This document shows positions 7,910 through 16,962 of a DNA stretch of 64,000 bases, one piece after another. The notes under the pieces were generated by a model, which saw only the letters and a list, made by a program, of their open reading frames with translations, was not told the DNA's origin and searched no databases. How positions within the stretch are numbered: the stretch's first letter is position 1; the number at the start of each line of letters is the position of its first letter. This DNA comes from a virus, in the IMG/VR virus record IMGVR_UViG_3300005933_000005, positions 1 to 64,000 of that record; one strand, written 5' to 3'. The translations under genes were made by a program, and so were the position numbers.

Positions 7910-10018
7910 TTAAAAATCTAGCTCTAATTGGAAGGTTAAATACCTTGCCGAGCTTTTCTTAATAGGATAAGTAGGCTTCCCTACAGCCACAAGTAAGCCT
8001 TGGTCGTTAAGTATGCCTATTTCGGTTATATATGTGTTTGCGTCTTCTGCCCCATCAAAACCTCCGTTATTAGAAGCGTTGAACTCGCTGTCTTTTGCTA
8101 CAATTGTAAACACAGTTTTGTAGGTGGTAGACATTATTTTTGTTTTGATGTTTCCAAAGAAGAAATCTTCGTTTCCATATGTCATCCCAGTAAGATTTAA
8201 ATAATCACTGTTGAATGTGAAACCGCTTGAAACCCCATATAAATTATTGCTGGGTCCAGCAATAAAATTTGGCTGAGTTGTCCCTGATTTTATGTCATCT
8301 AGAGAGACAATAAATTGCTGCCCCTGTAAGTATGTTGGGTCGATGGTTGTGTGTGTTGACTCACCAGAGTAAACTCCATTACCAAACGCTTTAATATCAG
8401 AGGCGCCAGACCACTTTCCTGGGTGCAACGCATCCAAGCCTTTGTCTTCATCTTTTCTAACTTCTTGAACTAAAATCTGAACTTTATTGGCACTCCACCC
8501 TGTTCCAGAGTATGTAGTGAACCCTGCTGTGTTCCTTAGGTAGGGGAATGCTTTAGTTGGAAATGAGCACGTTAAATACTGAGCATATCCGTTTTCGTCA
8601 GTAAAGCCTTCAACCTTACTTATATATCCACAATGCATAGCTTGCTTGTAACCGTAGGAATCTGTTGAGCTGTATGGAGTTTTAGATTGAGTAAAATATG
8701 TTACATAGTAGTAATGGTCGCTTCTCAATAGCCCTGACGTATTCATTACTGTAGAAGGAGACTTTGGTGCAGACTGACTTCCAACAATCAAAGGAGGGAG
8801 CGTGTGGTTACGGTCGGTCTTATAAGACATTGCCGTCAATAACTCAGGGTCTGTAACTACAATAAGTTTTAGCTTATTATAGATTCTTCCCACAATTAAA
8901 GCACTACTTGAAGTCCCATCCTTTAATAGGGTGAATGAGGTTTTCGCTGCTTGGTCAAAATACACATCGCTTCCTTCGTCTGTAAATCTCTGGCCACTCT
9001 CATAAGCTTGTCCTGGGTTAGCACTTTTTCGATGCCACATAATGCTGGGCATGTCAACCTGAGTTGTTCCTGGGACTAATTGTTCAGCATATGTATTTCC
9101 CGTGTACTTATTAGAGTAGTGAATAAACCCTACTTGTCTCAAGTCATCTTCGAATCCAAAATATTGTTTTGTGCCACTATACTCTTTGGAGGCAAAAGTA
9201 GAATAACTATATCCTGTGTTGGCTCCTATAGCCATTTTTGTTTGACCAATCTCTCTTGACGTTCTTACAATATTTAAGTTCCAGACTGGACAATTTTCCG
9301 TTGCTCCAGAGCCATAGTATGTTTCTACGCCATTCCAAGGATATTCATACCAAGCAACGTTTCTTGTGCCTGAAGCAAATATAGGAACAGGCCTGTCTAC
9401 TCGTATTGAATCAACAGAAGCATCTGCCGTTCTTATCCTATAAAATAAATCCACAAACGGGGCAGTACTAATTAATTGCGGTTCTGAGCCTATAGGTGCA
9501 GAATACCTTAAAAGCAGGAGATTTCCGCCTCCTAGCATTACTTCGGTTGAGGAGCTCCACGTAGCTGGTCCACTAATTAACCCTGTTGTTGTTTGTCCGC
9601 TCCTGATGTATCTGCTTGGATGCAATATGTAATCATTAACAGTTGCTGAGTCAGCTGTTGTTGCAGACCAGAATCCGACTGAGCTAGTTTGAGCCGTAGC
9701 AATCTGTTTTGTCACGAACACTTTTGACGTTAAATCTAAAGCATTTGTTCCATCAAAGTTTAATGTCGGAAGGGCAGGTTGGTTATCGTGTGGTTCCATA
9801 ACCCTGCTTTTGCAGATGTTAAACATCTCTGTGGCTGGAGGATTAAGGTTTGCAAAATAAGGTGTATCTGGATATCTTCTATTGAACTCGTAATTGATTT
9901 CTCTATCGGAAACCACTGCTTGACTAAAATTTAGCCTACCCAATGCCAATTCCTTTCGGCCCTTGTTGGTGAGCTTAACACTGATAAATGTGGTTGGTTC
10001 TTGTTGCAAAAAAGCCAT
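7910..10018 (-). CDS. Large tail/fibre protein, paralogue of 10049..12247
   Basis: A 702-residue virion protein. Residues 10-50 carry the block ISVKLTNKGRKELALGRL, then VVSDREINYEFNRRYPD. The C-terminus carries YITEIGILN, LVAVGKP and ends FQLELDF. It can be followed along most of its length with the next gene: shared landmarks include CPVWNLNIVRTSREIG, QVGFIHYSN, a WHR site, DPELLTA and HPGKWSG. The two are therefore tandem paralogues that have diverged, likely forming part of a hetero-oligomeric fibre or baseplate-attached structure. No enzymatic motif is visible. A motif related to the late promoter lies 14 bases upstream. Confidence 0.75.
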   Translation of the reverse strand: MAFLQQEPTTFISVKLTNKGRKELALGRLNFSQAVVSDREINYEFNRRYPDTPYFANLNPPATEMFNICKSRVMEPHDNQPALPTLNFDGTNALDLTSKVFVTKQIATAQTSSVGFWSATTADSATVNDYILHPSRYIRSGQTTTGLISGPATWSSSTEVMLGGGNLLLLRYSAPIGSEPQLISTAPFVDLFYRIRTADASVDSIRVDRPVPIFASGTRNVAWYEYPWNGVETYYGSGATENCPVWNLNIVRTSREIGQTKMAIGANTGYSYSTFASKEYSGTKQYFGFEDDLRQVGFIHYSNKYTGNTYAEQLVPGTTQVDMPSIMWHRKSANPGQAYESGQRFTDEGSDVYFDQAAKTSFTLLKDGTSSSALIVGRIYNKLKLIVVTDPELLTAMSYKTDRNHTLPPLIVGSQSAPKSPSTVMNTSGLLRSDHYYYVTYFTQSKTPYSSTDSYGYKQAMHCGYISKVEGFTDENGYAQYLTCSFPTKAFPYLRNTAGFTTYSGTGWSANKVQILVQEVRKDEDKGLDALHPGKWSGASDIKAFGNGVYSGESTHTTIDPTYLQGQQFIVSLDDIKSGTTQPNFIAGPSNNLYGVSSGFTFNSDYLNLTGMTYGNEDFFFGNIKTKIMSTTYKTVFTIVAKDSEFNASNNGGFDGAEDANTYITEIGILNDQGLLVAVGKPTYPIKKSSARYLTFQLELDF

Positions 10019-10032
10019 ATGGGAAAGTTTAT

Positions 10033-10041
10033 CTTAAATAG
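10033..10041 (-). promoter_or_regulatory. Late-promoter-like motif CTATTTAAG
   Basis: Minus-strand variant of the recurring TATTTAT motif, 14 bases before the start at 10018. Confidence 0.35.
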
Positions 10042-10048
10042 TCTTGGT

Positions 10049-12247
10049 TTAAAATTCTAATTTCAATTGGAGCACTTTCCATTCTCCGCTACCTTTTCGA
10101 ATAGGGCGCGTCGGTTTCCCGACAGCTACAAGTTCTCCATCAGAATTTAGTACTCCTATTTCTGTAATGTATGTGTTGTCATTTTTTTCTGCATCGAATG
10201 AAGAATTCTGTGAGCTGTTTAATTCTCCGCCCTCAACAACTAAAGTGATGTACGTATCATATCGCACTTTCTTTTTAGCAGTCTTAATATTTCCAAAGAA
10301 GTGATTTTCTGAACCCAAAGCTAATCCGTTATTTTTTTCATCATTGTAAAGATTAAAATAGTCATGCAACTCGTATATGTTTCTGGTTGAGCCACTTAAA
10401 AGGAGAGGCATTGTGTCGCCAGATGTTATATCGGCTTGCGAAACAATGAACTCAGCGTTGTAAAGCTGGGACGGCTCAATTAAGCTTGAGCTTGCATGTC
10501 CAAAAGAAAACACTCCTGCAGGGTCTTGGTTTTGCGCATTTTTGTTCAAGCTTGAACAACCAGACCACTTTCCAGGATGCAAGCTATCTGCACCTCCGTC
10601 CCTGTTTACAGGTACTTCTTGAACTAATATTTGAACTTTACTAGCTCCCCAGCCTGTTCCTGAGAATGATTCAAACGTTTGACTGTTTCTCATGTACGGA
10701 AGCTGGCCCTGAGGAAAAGTTCCTTTAAGGTGTTTGTGGTATCCATTTTCGTCCGTGTGACCGCTTAGTTTTTGAACATAACCACAGTGCATGTAATAGT
10801 GATGCCCAAAATTTCTACCTTCAAGATAAGCGTTTGAGCTCAGTTCTCCCAATTCACCTGGGCTCATGTAATAGGTCATGTAGTAGTTATGATTACTTTT
10901 CATAAACCCAGGCTTCTTGCCAGTGTCGAACTGAGGCTTAGGGCTTGACACAGAAGAGAAATTCATTGGCGGAAGTGTCCAGTTTCTATTTGACTTATAT
11001 GACAACGCCGTCAATAGTTCTGGGTCTGTTAAAACAATCGTTTTAAGGTCGTAGTAAACTCGACCAACTGTTAATGGACTTCCTGTAACAGCGTCACGAA
11101 GGAGTGTATATGATGTTCCCGCTTTTTTATCTTGATAGATAGTACTTCCGTAATCTGTAAATCTATGGCCAGAGCTTATAGCTGTTCCACTTATGAAAAG
11201 ATTCCCGCTTTCATCTGTGGCTCTGTGCCAAAGTAAATCAGGGATGTCTACCTCAGTGGCGCCTGGAATTATGGAATCCCAGTAGGTTTGACCTGATGAT
11301 TCATTGGAGTAATGCAAGAAGCCTACTTGTCTTTGATTTTCATCAAAGTCAAACATTTCTTTTGCCCCTGCGTATGGAACAGAGCCGTAGTTGGTGTAGC
11401 TATGGCCTATGTTCCCTCCTACAGCTTTTCTTTTGTGTCCAATTTCCCTTGATGTTCTTACGATGTTTAAATTCCAAACAGGGCAATTTACTGTTACGGC
11501 GGAGCCATAGTAGTTATCTACGGCGTCAAATTCATAGACAAAATATGGTAGAGGCTTGTCTTGCCCAGACTGAGCAGCAATAAAAGGAGGGTTTCGGTCT
11601 AAAGTTCTCCTGCCTGAAGAAATTTCATTTGTTACGCGATACCATTTAGAAATCATTGCCACGTCGTTATAGCGAGCATTTGACATCCCTAAGAACCCAT
11701 TAGCGGTGTTAATAGACGTGGTAGTGCGTAAATACAACAGCTGACCCAATTTTGGCAATACTCCAGCTAGAAGGTTGGAGGTACCAAAAACGAAGTCAAT
11801 AGCTCCTTCTTGTATGCTTGTGCTGTTTGAGCCTGAGTAAACCCAGTTATTTTTTAGCAGGTATCGCCCAATCTTGTGTTTGTTACCATTCGTTAATGCG
11901 CTCCAAAATCCTACAGAATCCGTTTGAGCAGTTGTTGTCTCGTTTTTTACGTGCACTCTTGAGTTTAGCGAGTAAGGTTGAGAGCCGTCATAATTTATTG
12001 GACTTAGAGCAGGGTGGTCATCTTTTGGTGAAAAAATGCTGTTTCCACTTAAAGCTAGTTCGGTGCCGCTATTTGGGTTTAGATTCCAAAGCGTATCATA
12101 CCTACGGTCAAAAGAGTAGTTTGTTTCTCTATCCGATAACACGGCTTGGTCGAAAGTCAAGTTACCTTGAGCCAGTCGTCTTCGTCCTGTGTCGGTTAGT
12201 TTTATGTTTATGTACGTGTTGTCGTCCTGAGTGAGAAATGACATCAA
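10049..12247 (-). CDS. Large tail/fibre protein, paralogue of 7910..10018
   Basis: A 732-residue virion protein. Its N-terminal block is INIKLTDTGRRRLAQGNL followed by LSDRETNYSFDRRYD, and its C-terminal block is YITEIGVLN, LVAVGKP, ending LQLKLEF. The middle shares many landmarks with the neighbouring 702-residue protein (CPVWNLNIVRTSREIG, HYSN, LLWHR, LHPGKWSG), so the pair arose by gene duplication. The protein is rich in Asn, Ser, Tyr and Gly, as is usual for phage fibres. It is the first gene of the leftward block and diverges from 12357..14774, with a late-type motif 11 bases upstream. Confidence 0.75.
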   Translation of the reverse strand: MMSFLTQDDNTYINIKLTDTGRRRLAQGNLTFDQAVLSDRETNYSFDRRYDTLWNLNPNSGTELALSGNSIFSPKDDHPALSPINYDGSQPYSLNSRVHVKNETTTAQTDSVGFWSALTNGNKHKIGRYLLKNNWVYSGSNSTSIQEGAIDFVFGTSNLLAGVLPKLGQLLYLRTTTSINTANGFLGMSNARYNDVAMISKWYRVTNEISSGRRTLDRNPPFIAAQSGQDKPLPYFVYEFDAVDNYYGSAVTVNCPVWNLNIVRTSREIGHKRKAVGGNIGHSYTNYGSVPYAGAKEMFDFDENQRQVGFLHYSNESSGQTYWDSIIPGATEVDIPDLLWHRATDESGNLFISGTAISSGHRFTDYGSTIYQDKKAGTSYTLLRDAVTGSPLTVGRVYYDLKTIVLTDPELLTALSYKSNRNWTLPPMNFSSVSSPKPQFDTGKKPGFMKSNHNYYMTYYMSPGELGELSSNAYLEGRNFGHHYYMHCGYVQKLSGHTDENGYHKHLKGTFPQGQLPYMRNSQTFESFSGTGWGASKVQILVQEVPVNRDGGADSLHPGKWSGCSSLNKNAQNQDPAGVFSFGHASSSLIEPSQLYNAEFIVSQADITSGDTMPLLLSGSTRNIYELHDYFNLYNDEKNNGLALGSENHFFGNIKTAKKKVRYDTYITLVVEGGELNSSQNSSFDAEKNDNTYITEIGVLNSDGELVAVGKPTRPIRKGSGEWKVLQLKLEF

Positions 12248-12258
12248 ATTGTTTTACT

Positions 12259-12268
12259 GATAAATAAT
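12259..12268 (-). promoter_or_regulatory. Late-promoter-like motif ATTATTTATC
   Basis: Minus-strand TATTTAT motif 11 bases before the start at 12247. It forms a divergent pair with the plus-strand motif at 12335-12343. Confidence 0.5.
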
Positions 12269-12334
12269 CATCCAAAAAATAACACAGAGTGTTTCTAAAG
12301 TAAATGCACATTGAGGTTAGAATCTTTTTGATTA

Positions 12335-12343
12335 ATATTTATT
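12335..12343 (+). promoter_or_regulatory. Late-promoter-like motif ATATTTATT
   Basis: Plus-strand TATTTATT, 13 bases before the ATG at 12357. Spacing and following bases (GAAAAG) are nearly the same as for the minus-strand gene starting at 26138. Confidence 0.5.
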
Positions 12344-12356
12344 GAAAAGACATTCA

Positions 12357-14774
12357 ATGCCTATTTTCGAACCAAACACAGCAGATACGATTTCTGTAAA
12401 CTTCCGCCCAGGACAGGATTTCAGGGATTTCCCTACACAATCCCAGTCAGTGTTCACGTTTGGCGACTACAGAGTCACGAGAAATCCAAGCACAGACATT
12501 GTTAATGGGGATACTCAAGGACTCCGATTTGATGGGTATGAGTCTCTTTCTAGTCTTAATGTTTCTGGGTTTTCTAGAAACAATTCTGTATTTGTGTCAT
12601 CTCGTGAACTTAATTTAAAAAAGAAAGACCCGTCTAACTACGCGTATTTTCAAACTCTTAAGTTAGACATCGCCACATCTTTGGATAATTCGATTACAGC
12701 GTGGCCATATGCTGTGGCATCTATCCAAAAAGAATCTGCTGGAGTAACGGCATATGAGTACACAGCTGTTACCACGGGTACCACAGCCTCTTATTGCAAG
12801 TTTAAGGTGCCATACTCTGCTTTAACTAACCAAGGCGGTGTAATTCTTAACTCAGGCTCTACAATTACAGGAAGAAGCCTTTTAATGGATACACAGGACT
12901 ATGTTATTCAGCTTAGCGGTGTAACGTTATACGATAATCCTTTACATGTAATATCCGCATACACATTTTCAGCTGGAACATACTTAGAATTTACTTTAGA
13001 AACGCTTTTATTTACTGGGTCAACAGACACAGAACAAACAGCTGCTATATGGATTCGCCCAACTGATAGAATTCTAAAGAGCTTTTATAAAGACAGGACT
13101 CCTCTGGAGAATCACATATTAACAAGCGGAGCATGGAGGCATCAAAACCCGCAGTTCGATGACGGAAACTACATCACAACCACATACACATGGCCTAAAA
13201 ATATTGATGGCTTCAACATTGACATAAACACAGCGGGGTACGTAACTTACCAGGACAACCTTCTCACCTTAGCTGAATTGCTAGATTGTGAGAAAACCGA
13301 TATTATGATGCGAACTATGATTCCAGAAAATTACTTGGACTTAGATTCTGCCGACTCTCTTTACAGAAGAACAATCCAAACCTACGCTCACCAGTTTGAC
13401 GAAATAAAACGTTACATCGATGGAATATCTTATGCTCACACAGTTGAATATGATGGGGAGTGTAGTGTTCCAGACAAGTTTATGTTTAAATTAGCTGAAC
13501 TTCTTGGATGGAAGTTAACCAGCGGTTTTAACGAACTAGACCTTTTGGAGTACCTCGCTACAAGCGTCGGGTCCACAGGGAGCCCTAAGAAAGAGTACGA
13601 CCTTCAGCTTTGGAGGAGAATGATGGTGAATCTAACTTGGTTGTTTAAACGAAAAGGAACACGAGATGCTATGCAGTTTATTTTTAAACTAATTGGTGCA
13701 CCAGACTGTATGATTCGAATTGAAGAGTTTGTATACGACATCAATAAAGCAATTATTACAGGCTCCACGGGAACTATTTTAGAGCTGCAACTGAATAATA
13801 AAATTAACGAGCACGGTTACATCAATTATGATGATTCCAATTTTGCTTTTCAAGAAGGCGGCATGGGTCGTGGAAATGGAGATAAATACATAAATCAGTG
13901 GAGAACTGAGTTTGACCCCATTGCTAGAATTGATAACATTAAAATCCAAACAGGGGCAACAATAAATTGGGGTTCTGAAAACATAATGAATTCCAAGGAG
14001 TTGATTGTAGGAATCGACCCCGCTCAAGCTATTGAGTGTGATTTGCATGAATATTACCAACTAAGCGGAACGTGTTGGGTGTGGGGCTCTGGAGACCCAT
14101 TTCAGTTTTCCAACTTAAATGTTCCATTTGAATGGACTATTGAGGATTGCAGTAAAGTAAACCCTGGAAACATAACGGGAATGACGCTCGCGCAATGGAC
14201 TGATTTTATTTATAAATCAAATGTAGACCCCGTCAACAGGAAGACGTCTAATGCGCACAATGGTGGATACCACTACCATAAATTGCGAGAAATATATATG
14301 CATTACTATAAGATGACAACCCCTGACCCAAATCAAATTGGATTTGGGAAATTAGAAAAGTTTCTAGAGCTAATAGAGGTCCAGTTTTACTGTGCGGCGG
14401 AACAATTGATTCCCGCAACTTCTATTCTAGAGGCTTTTGGTACGATTTATAGAAATACAGTATTTAATAGACAGAAATTTGTTTATCCTGTTGGCATAAA
14501 TGCTGGTTCTGAATTTCAGATAGCAGTGCCTTTGTCTCCTGATAATCAACTTTATCCTATTCGAGTTACTAATACTGTTAACGACATTATAACAATGTCA
14601 GGAACTCCCTGGGCCTTAACGTCGCAGGTTGTAGCAGAGATAAAGCTGGATTTATGTCCAGTCACATTAAACATTGGAGCAAACGTTGATTTAGTCCAGT
14701 CTCAAATTGATACATTTGAAATTGAAGTTGAAGTTGATGATTTTGTTGAAGATATAGAAATAATTGATGGCTAA
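12357..14774 (+). CDS. Tail-protein-I-like baseplate protein
   Basis: An 805-residue protein from the ATG at 12357. A TTG 15 bases earlier is in frame but lies inside the promoter-like motif, so I prefer the ATG. The middle part (about residues 330-480) resembles phage tail protein I: acidic helical stretches on LYRRTIQTYAHQFDEIKR, a Trp-rich region, then LWRRMMVNLTWLFKRKGTR and FKLIGAP. P2-type protein I joins the baseplate wedge to the fibre, so this protein may do the same here. The N-terminal 300 residues are beta-rich and the C-terminus is strongly acidic. It leads a plus-strand island and overlaps the next gene by eight bases. Confidence 0.55.
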   Translation: MPIFEPNTADTISVNFRPGQDFRDFPTQSQSVFTFGDYRVTRNPSTDIVNGDTQGLRFDGYESLSSLNVSGFSRNNSVFVSSRELNLKKKDPSNYAYFQTLKLDIATSLDNSITAWPYAVASIQKESAGVTAYEYTAVTTGTTASYCKFKVPYSALTNQGGVILNSGSTITGRSLLMDTQDYVIQLSGVTLYDNPLHVISAYTFSAGTYLEFTLETLLFTGSTDTEQTAAIWIRPTDRILKSFYKDRTPLENHILTSGAWRHQNPQFDDGNYITTTYTWPKNIDGFNIDINTAGYVTYQDNLLTLAELLDCEKTDIMMRTMIPENYLDLDSADSLYRRTIQTYAHQFDEIKRYIDGISYAHTVEYDGECSVPDKFMFKLAELLGWKLTSGFNELDLLEYLATSVGSTGSPKKEYDLQLWRRMMVNLTWLFKRKGTRDAMQFIFKLIGAPDCMIRIEEFVYDINKAIITGSTGTILELQLNNKINEHGYINYDDSNFAFQEGGMGRGNGDKYINQWRTEFDPIARIDNIKIQTGATINWGSENIMNSKELIVGIDPAQAIECDLHEYYQLSGTCWVWGSGDPFQFSNLNVPFEWTIEDCSKVNPGNITGMTLAQWTDFIYKSNVDPVNRKTSNAHNGGYHYHKLREIYMHYYKMTTPDPNQIGFGKLEKFLELIEVQFYCAAEQLIPATSILEAFGTIYRNTVFNRQKFVYPVGINAGSEFQIAVPLSPDNQLYPIRVTNTVNDIITMSGTPWALTSQVVAEIKLDLCPVTLNIGANVDLVQSQIDTFEIEVEVDDFVEDIEIIDG

Positions 14775-16014
14775 GAAAAACGATACAAATATTGCTAGAA
14801 TAAGGAATGGTGTAATTCAAAAAACCAAAACCTCAAAAACCTCTGGTACTAAATCTACTAAGGGTCAATCTTTCTATGCCAATACTCACTTAAACCATAA
14901 AGCATCAGTCAGTGATGTGTTTGAGTTCGATGCGCCTGTTTACAGCGCAATTACAGCAGGAACTCTTCTTTTTGCAGGTCAGACCAATAAGTCAATTTTT
15001 GAACTCTACGGCAGGCCTCAAATAAAGTTTGCATTTTCAGCAAACAATGCTGTATTTTTGTCAGAGAACTACTTAGGAATGAGTCATGATATATACAAAG
15101 TTCCTTATACGGAAATTCTAAAGTATAGAGAGGTTCCAAGTCAGGAAAATTACGATATTGTAAAAGGAAGAATAGCTCAGCCTTTTATTTCATTTTCAGC
15201 ATCAACAGCTATAACTACCACACTTACTAGCGAAGCCGTTCCATATGTGTTTTCGCCCGAACAAATAGATAAACCACTTAAAGGCAGGTCTGAAGAGATA
15301 TTTGAGGACAAAGCAATGTATTTTTTCAATACTCGTCACGCTTTCAGAGAAGTCTTGAATACATATAAAAATGTAATTGGGATGAACGAAAAAAGCTTAA
15401 ATTACAATCGGCTTCCGTCTTTCAAAACATTTGGTGATGAAAATATTATTGAATCTGGTTCTTGGAGCGGATTAACAGCTAAAGGGCTTTTCTTCACTTG
15501 TTTTTACCCGCCCTCTGTTCCTAAAGTGGAAAGCCCTAGACCTGAAAGCTATTCAGCAGAAACATTTACTCCAGAATTCTTTTTCTCTAATGTGTCTGAT
15601 GGGGATGAGTACTTGATAGAAATTACTTATCAAGCAGTTAATAGTGGGTTTACTATATCTAGCGCCACTTCTAAGTATTTCTACTCCAAAGCGGAAACAA
15701 ACAATAGCACAAGACGTGTAGCAAACGTTGAGAAAACATCGTTCATCTCAGAGACAACAAGAAGAGCTTCTGTTCCTTTGGTTCCAGGTTCAACATATTA
15801 TTATCGGTTAGGAAATGTGAAATATGTTGTAAATCTGTTTGGAGTTAAACAGTCTATTATTTCATACACAGAGGCAACTCAGAGTCAAGTGTACTCTGGC
15901 CAGACAATTGGTTATATTGTGGATTCTCCAGCTGACTCTTCTGCGCCAAGCGAAGGTACAGGGGGTTCTGGGACTCAGACTACAGAATACGAAGGCTTGC
16001 CTCCTCAGAGGTGA
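14767..16014 (+). CDS. Hypothetical virion protein
   Basis: A 415-residue protein from the ATG at 14767 (a TTG directly before it is in frame). The first 35 residues are basic and Lys/Thr/Ser-rich, the body is beta-rich with many aromatic residues, and the tail is Gly/Ser/Thr-rich. It contains fibronectin-like strands (about residues 260-370: YLIEITYQAVNSG, STYYYRLGNV). No family is recognised. It overlaps the upstream baseplate-like gene and ends directly against the stop of the convergent gene at 16015, with no bases between. A tail or baseplate role is inferred from position. Confidence 0.6.
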   Translation: MAKKNDTNIARIRNGVIQKTKTSKTSGTKSTKGQSFYANTHLNHKASVSDVFEFDAPVYSAITAGTLLFAGQTNKSIFELYGRPQIKFAFSANNAVFLSENYLGMSHDIYKVPYTEILKYREVPSQENYDIVKGRIAQPFISFSASTAITTTLTSEAVPYVFSPEQIDKPLKGRSEEIFEDKAMYFFNTRHAFREVLNTYKNVIGMNEKSLNYNRLPSFKTFGDENIIESGSWSGLTAKGLFFTCFYPPSVPKVESPRPESYSAETFTPEFFFSNVSDGDEYLIEITYQAVNSGFTISSATSKYFYSKAETNNSTRRVANVEKTSFISETTRRASVPLVPGSTYYYRLGNVKYVVNLFGVKQSIISYTEATQSQVYSGQTIGYIVDSPADSSAPSEGTGGSGTQTTEYEGLPPQR

Positions 16015-16887
16015 TTAGGAGTTTTGAACGTCGTCAAACGTTTGATTGAAGTCGATATTTCTGACTTCTCTCTTAATGTCAATCTCGCCAGTTCCAAACT
16101 GATTCTTCTTAGTGAGAAGACTGTATTGTCTCCAAAGATTCCCTTGTTCATCAAAGTAAGATAGTCGCCCAGTAAGATTGTCTCGGATAGAGTTCCCTGT
16201 GAGAACTCTGCCAAGGGTTTTAAGATTTTGGTCCACCATTTCGACTTCAATCATAACTGGGTCAAAGAAAGTGTTAGAGATTAAAATCGACTGACCAGCA
16301 CTTCCAAGGCTTGGTTGTTGAGCATTGGATATTAAAGTGTTTTCGTCTGGCGTGACCGTCAAGAATAAACTTGTTCCATTCTGGTCTAACACATAAGATG
16401 TAGAGCTTGAGTTTGAGCTGGATGAATTCACAGATACATTTACCAAGTCGCTGGAAGTAACAATGCGGTGAAAGTTTTTTATTTTTATTCCGTTCTCGTC
16501 AATATACTCAAGGCGGTACCCAATTAAGCTTCCTGTGTCTTGAAAGTTTAATTTTGGAATAATTATTCCTTTTTTAGACATTTGTATTTCAGTGTCTGTA
16601 TTGGTCACAACGATTGAACAATCAATTATTTGAGTTTGAAATGTCTTTGGTTTGATGATTACTGTATAAAAACCAAGCTTATTAAAAATAGTAGCGGGGA
16701 GGCGAAGTTTATATGACCCGTCTGCGCCAATCATTTTTCGGAACTCGCTTTCTGTAATAGAACCAAAAAGAGGTTTAAATTGTAAATCTCCTACGACTTC
16801 ATGAGAAGGCGTGAATGCATACAAGATGTCCACGTCATTAAAATCGACTGATGCAAGTGTTTTTGTTCCGTAAAGTCCTGTTGCCAT
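16015..16887 (-). CDS. Hypothetical virion protein
   Basis: A 290-residue protein with alternating beta-type hydrophobics and a Ser-rich stretch near residue 155. Phrases such as LRLPATIFNKLGFYTVIIKPK and IIDCSIVVTN suggest immunoglobulin-like or other beta-sandwich folds. I recognise no family. A late-type motif with clean spacing (13 bases) lies upstream, which argues for expression with the virion genes. It is the last gene on its strand before the convergent plus-strand island. Confidence 0.6.
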   Translation of the reverse strand: MATGLYGTKTLASVDFNDVDILYAFTPSHEVVGDLQFKPLFGSITESEFRKMIGADGSYKLRLPATIFNKLGFYTVIIKPKTFQTQIIDCSIVVTNTDTEIQMSKKGIIIPKLNFQDTGSLIGYRLEYIDENGIKIKNFHRIVTSSDLVNVSVNSSSSNSSSTSYVLDQNGTSLFLTVTPDENTLISNAQQPSLGSAGQSILISNTFFDPVMIEVEMVDQNLKTLGRVLTGNSIRDNLTGRLSYFDEQGNLWRQYSLLTKKNQFGTGEIDIKREVRNIDFNQTFDDVQNS

Positions 16888-16900
16888 GATTCTTATTTTC

Positions 16901-16909
16901 TATAAATAG
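16901..16909 (-). promoter_or_regulatory. Late-promoter-like motif CTATTTATA
   Basis: Minus-strand copy 13 bases before the start at 16887, in a 75-base intergenic region between two minus-strand virion genes. It is one of the cleanest copies. Confidence 0.55.
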
Positions 16910-16962
16910 TGACGCTGAATTATCTTTCTATGTCTACGTCGAATTTGGTGGATAAAATATTT

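Noticed and set aside
11818-12234. 138-codon plus-strand frame opposite the 732-residue virion gene
   Set aside because: It is antisense to a gene with a conserved paralogue and has no recognisable motif or start signal.
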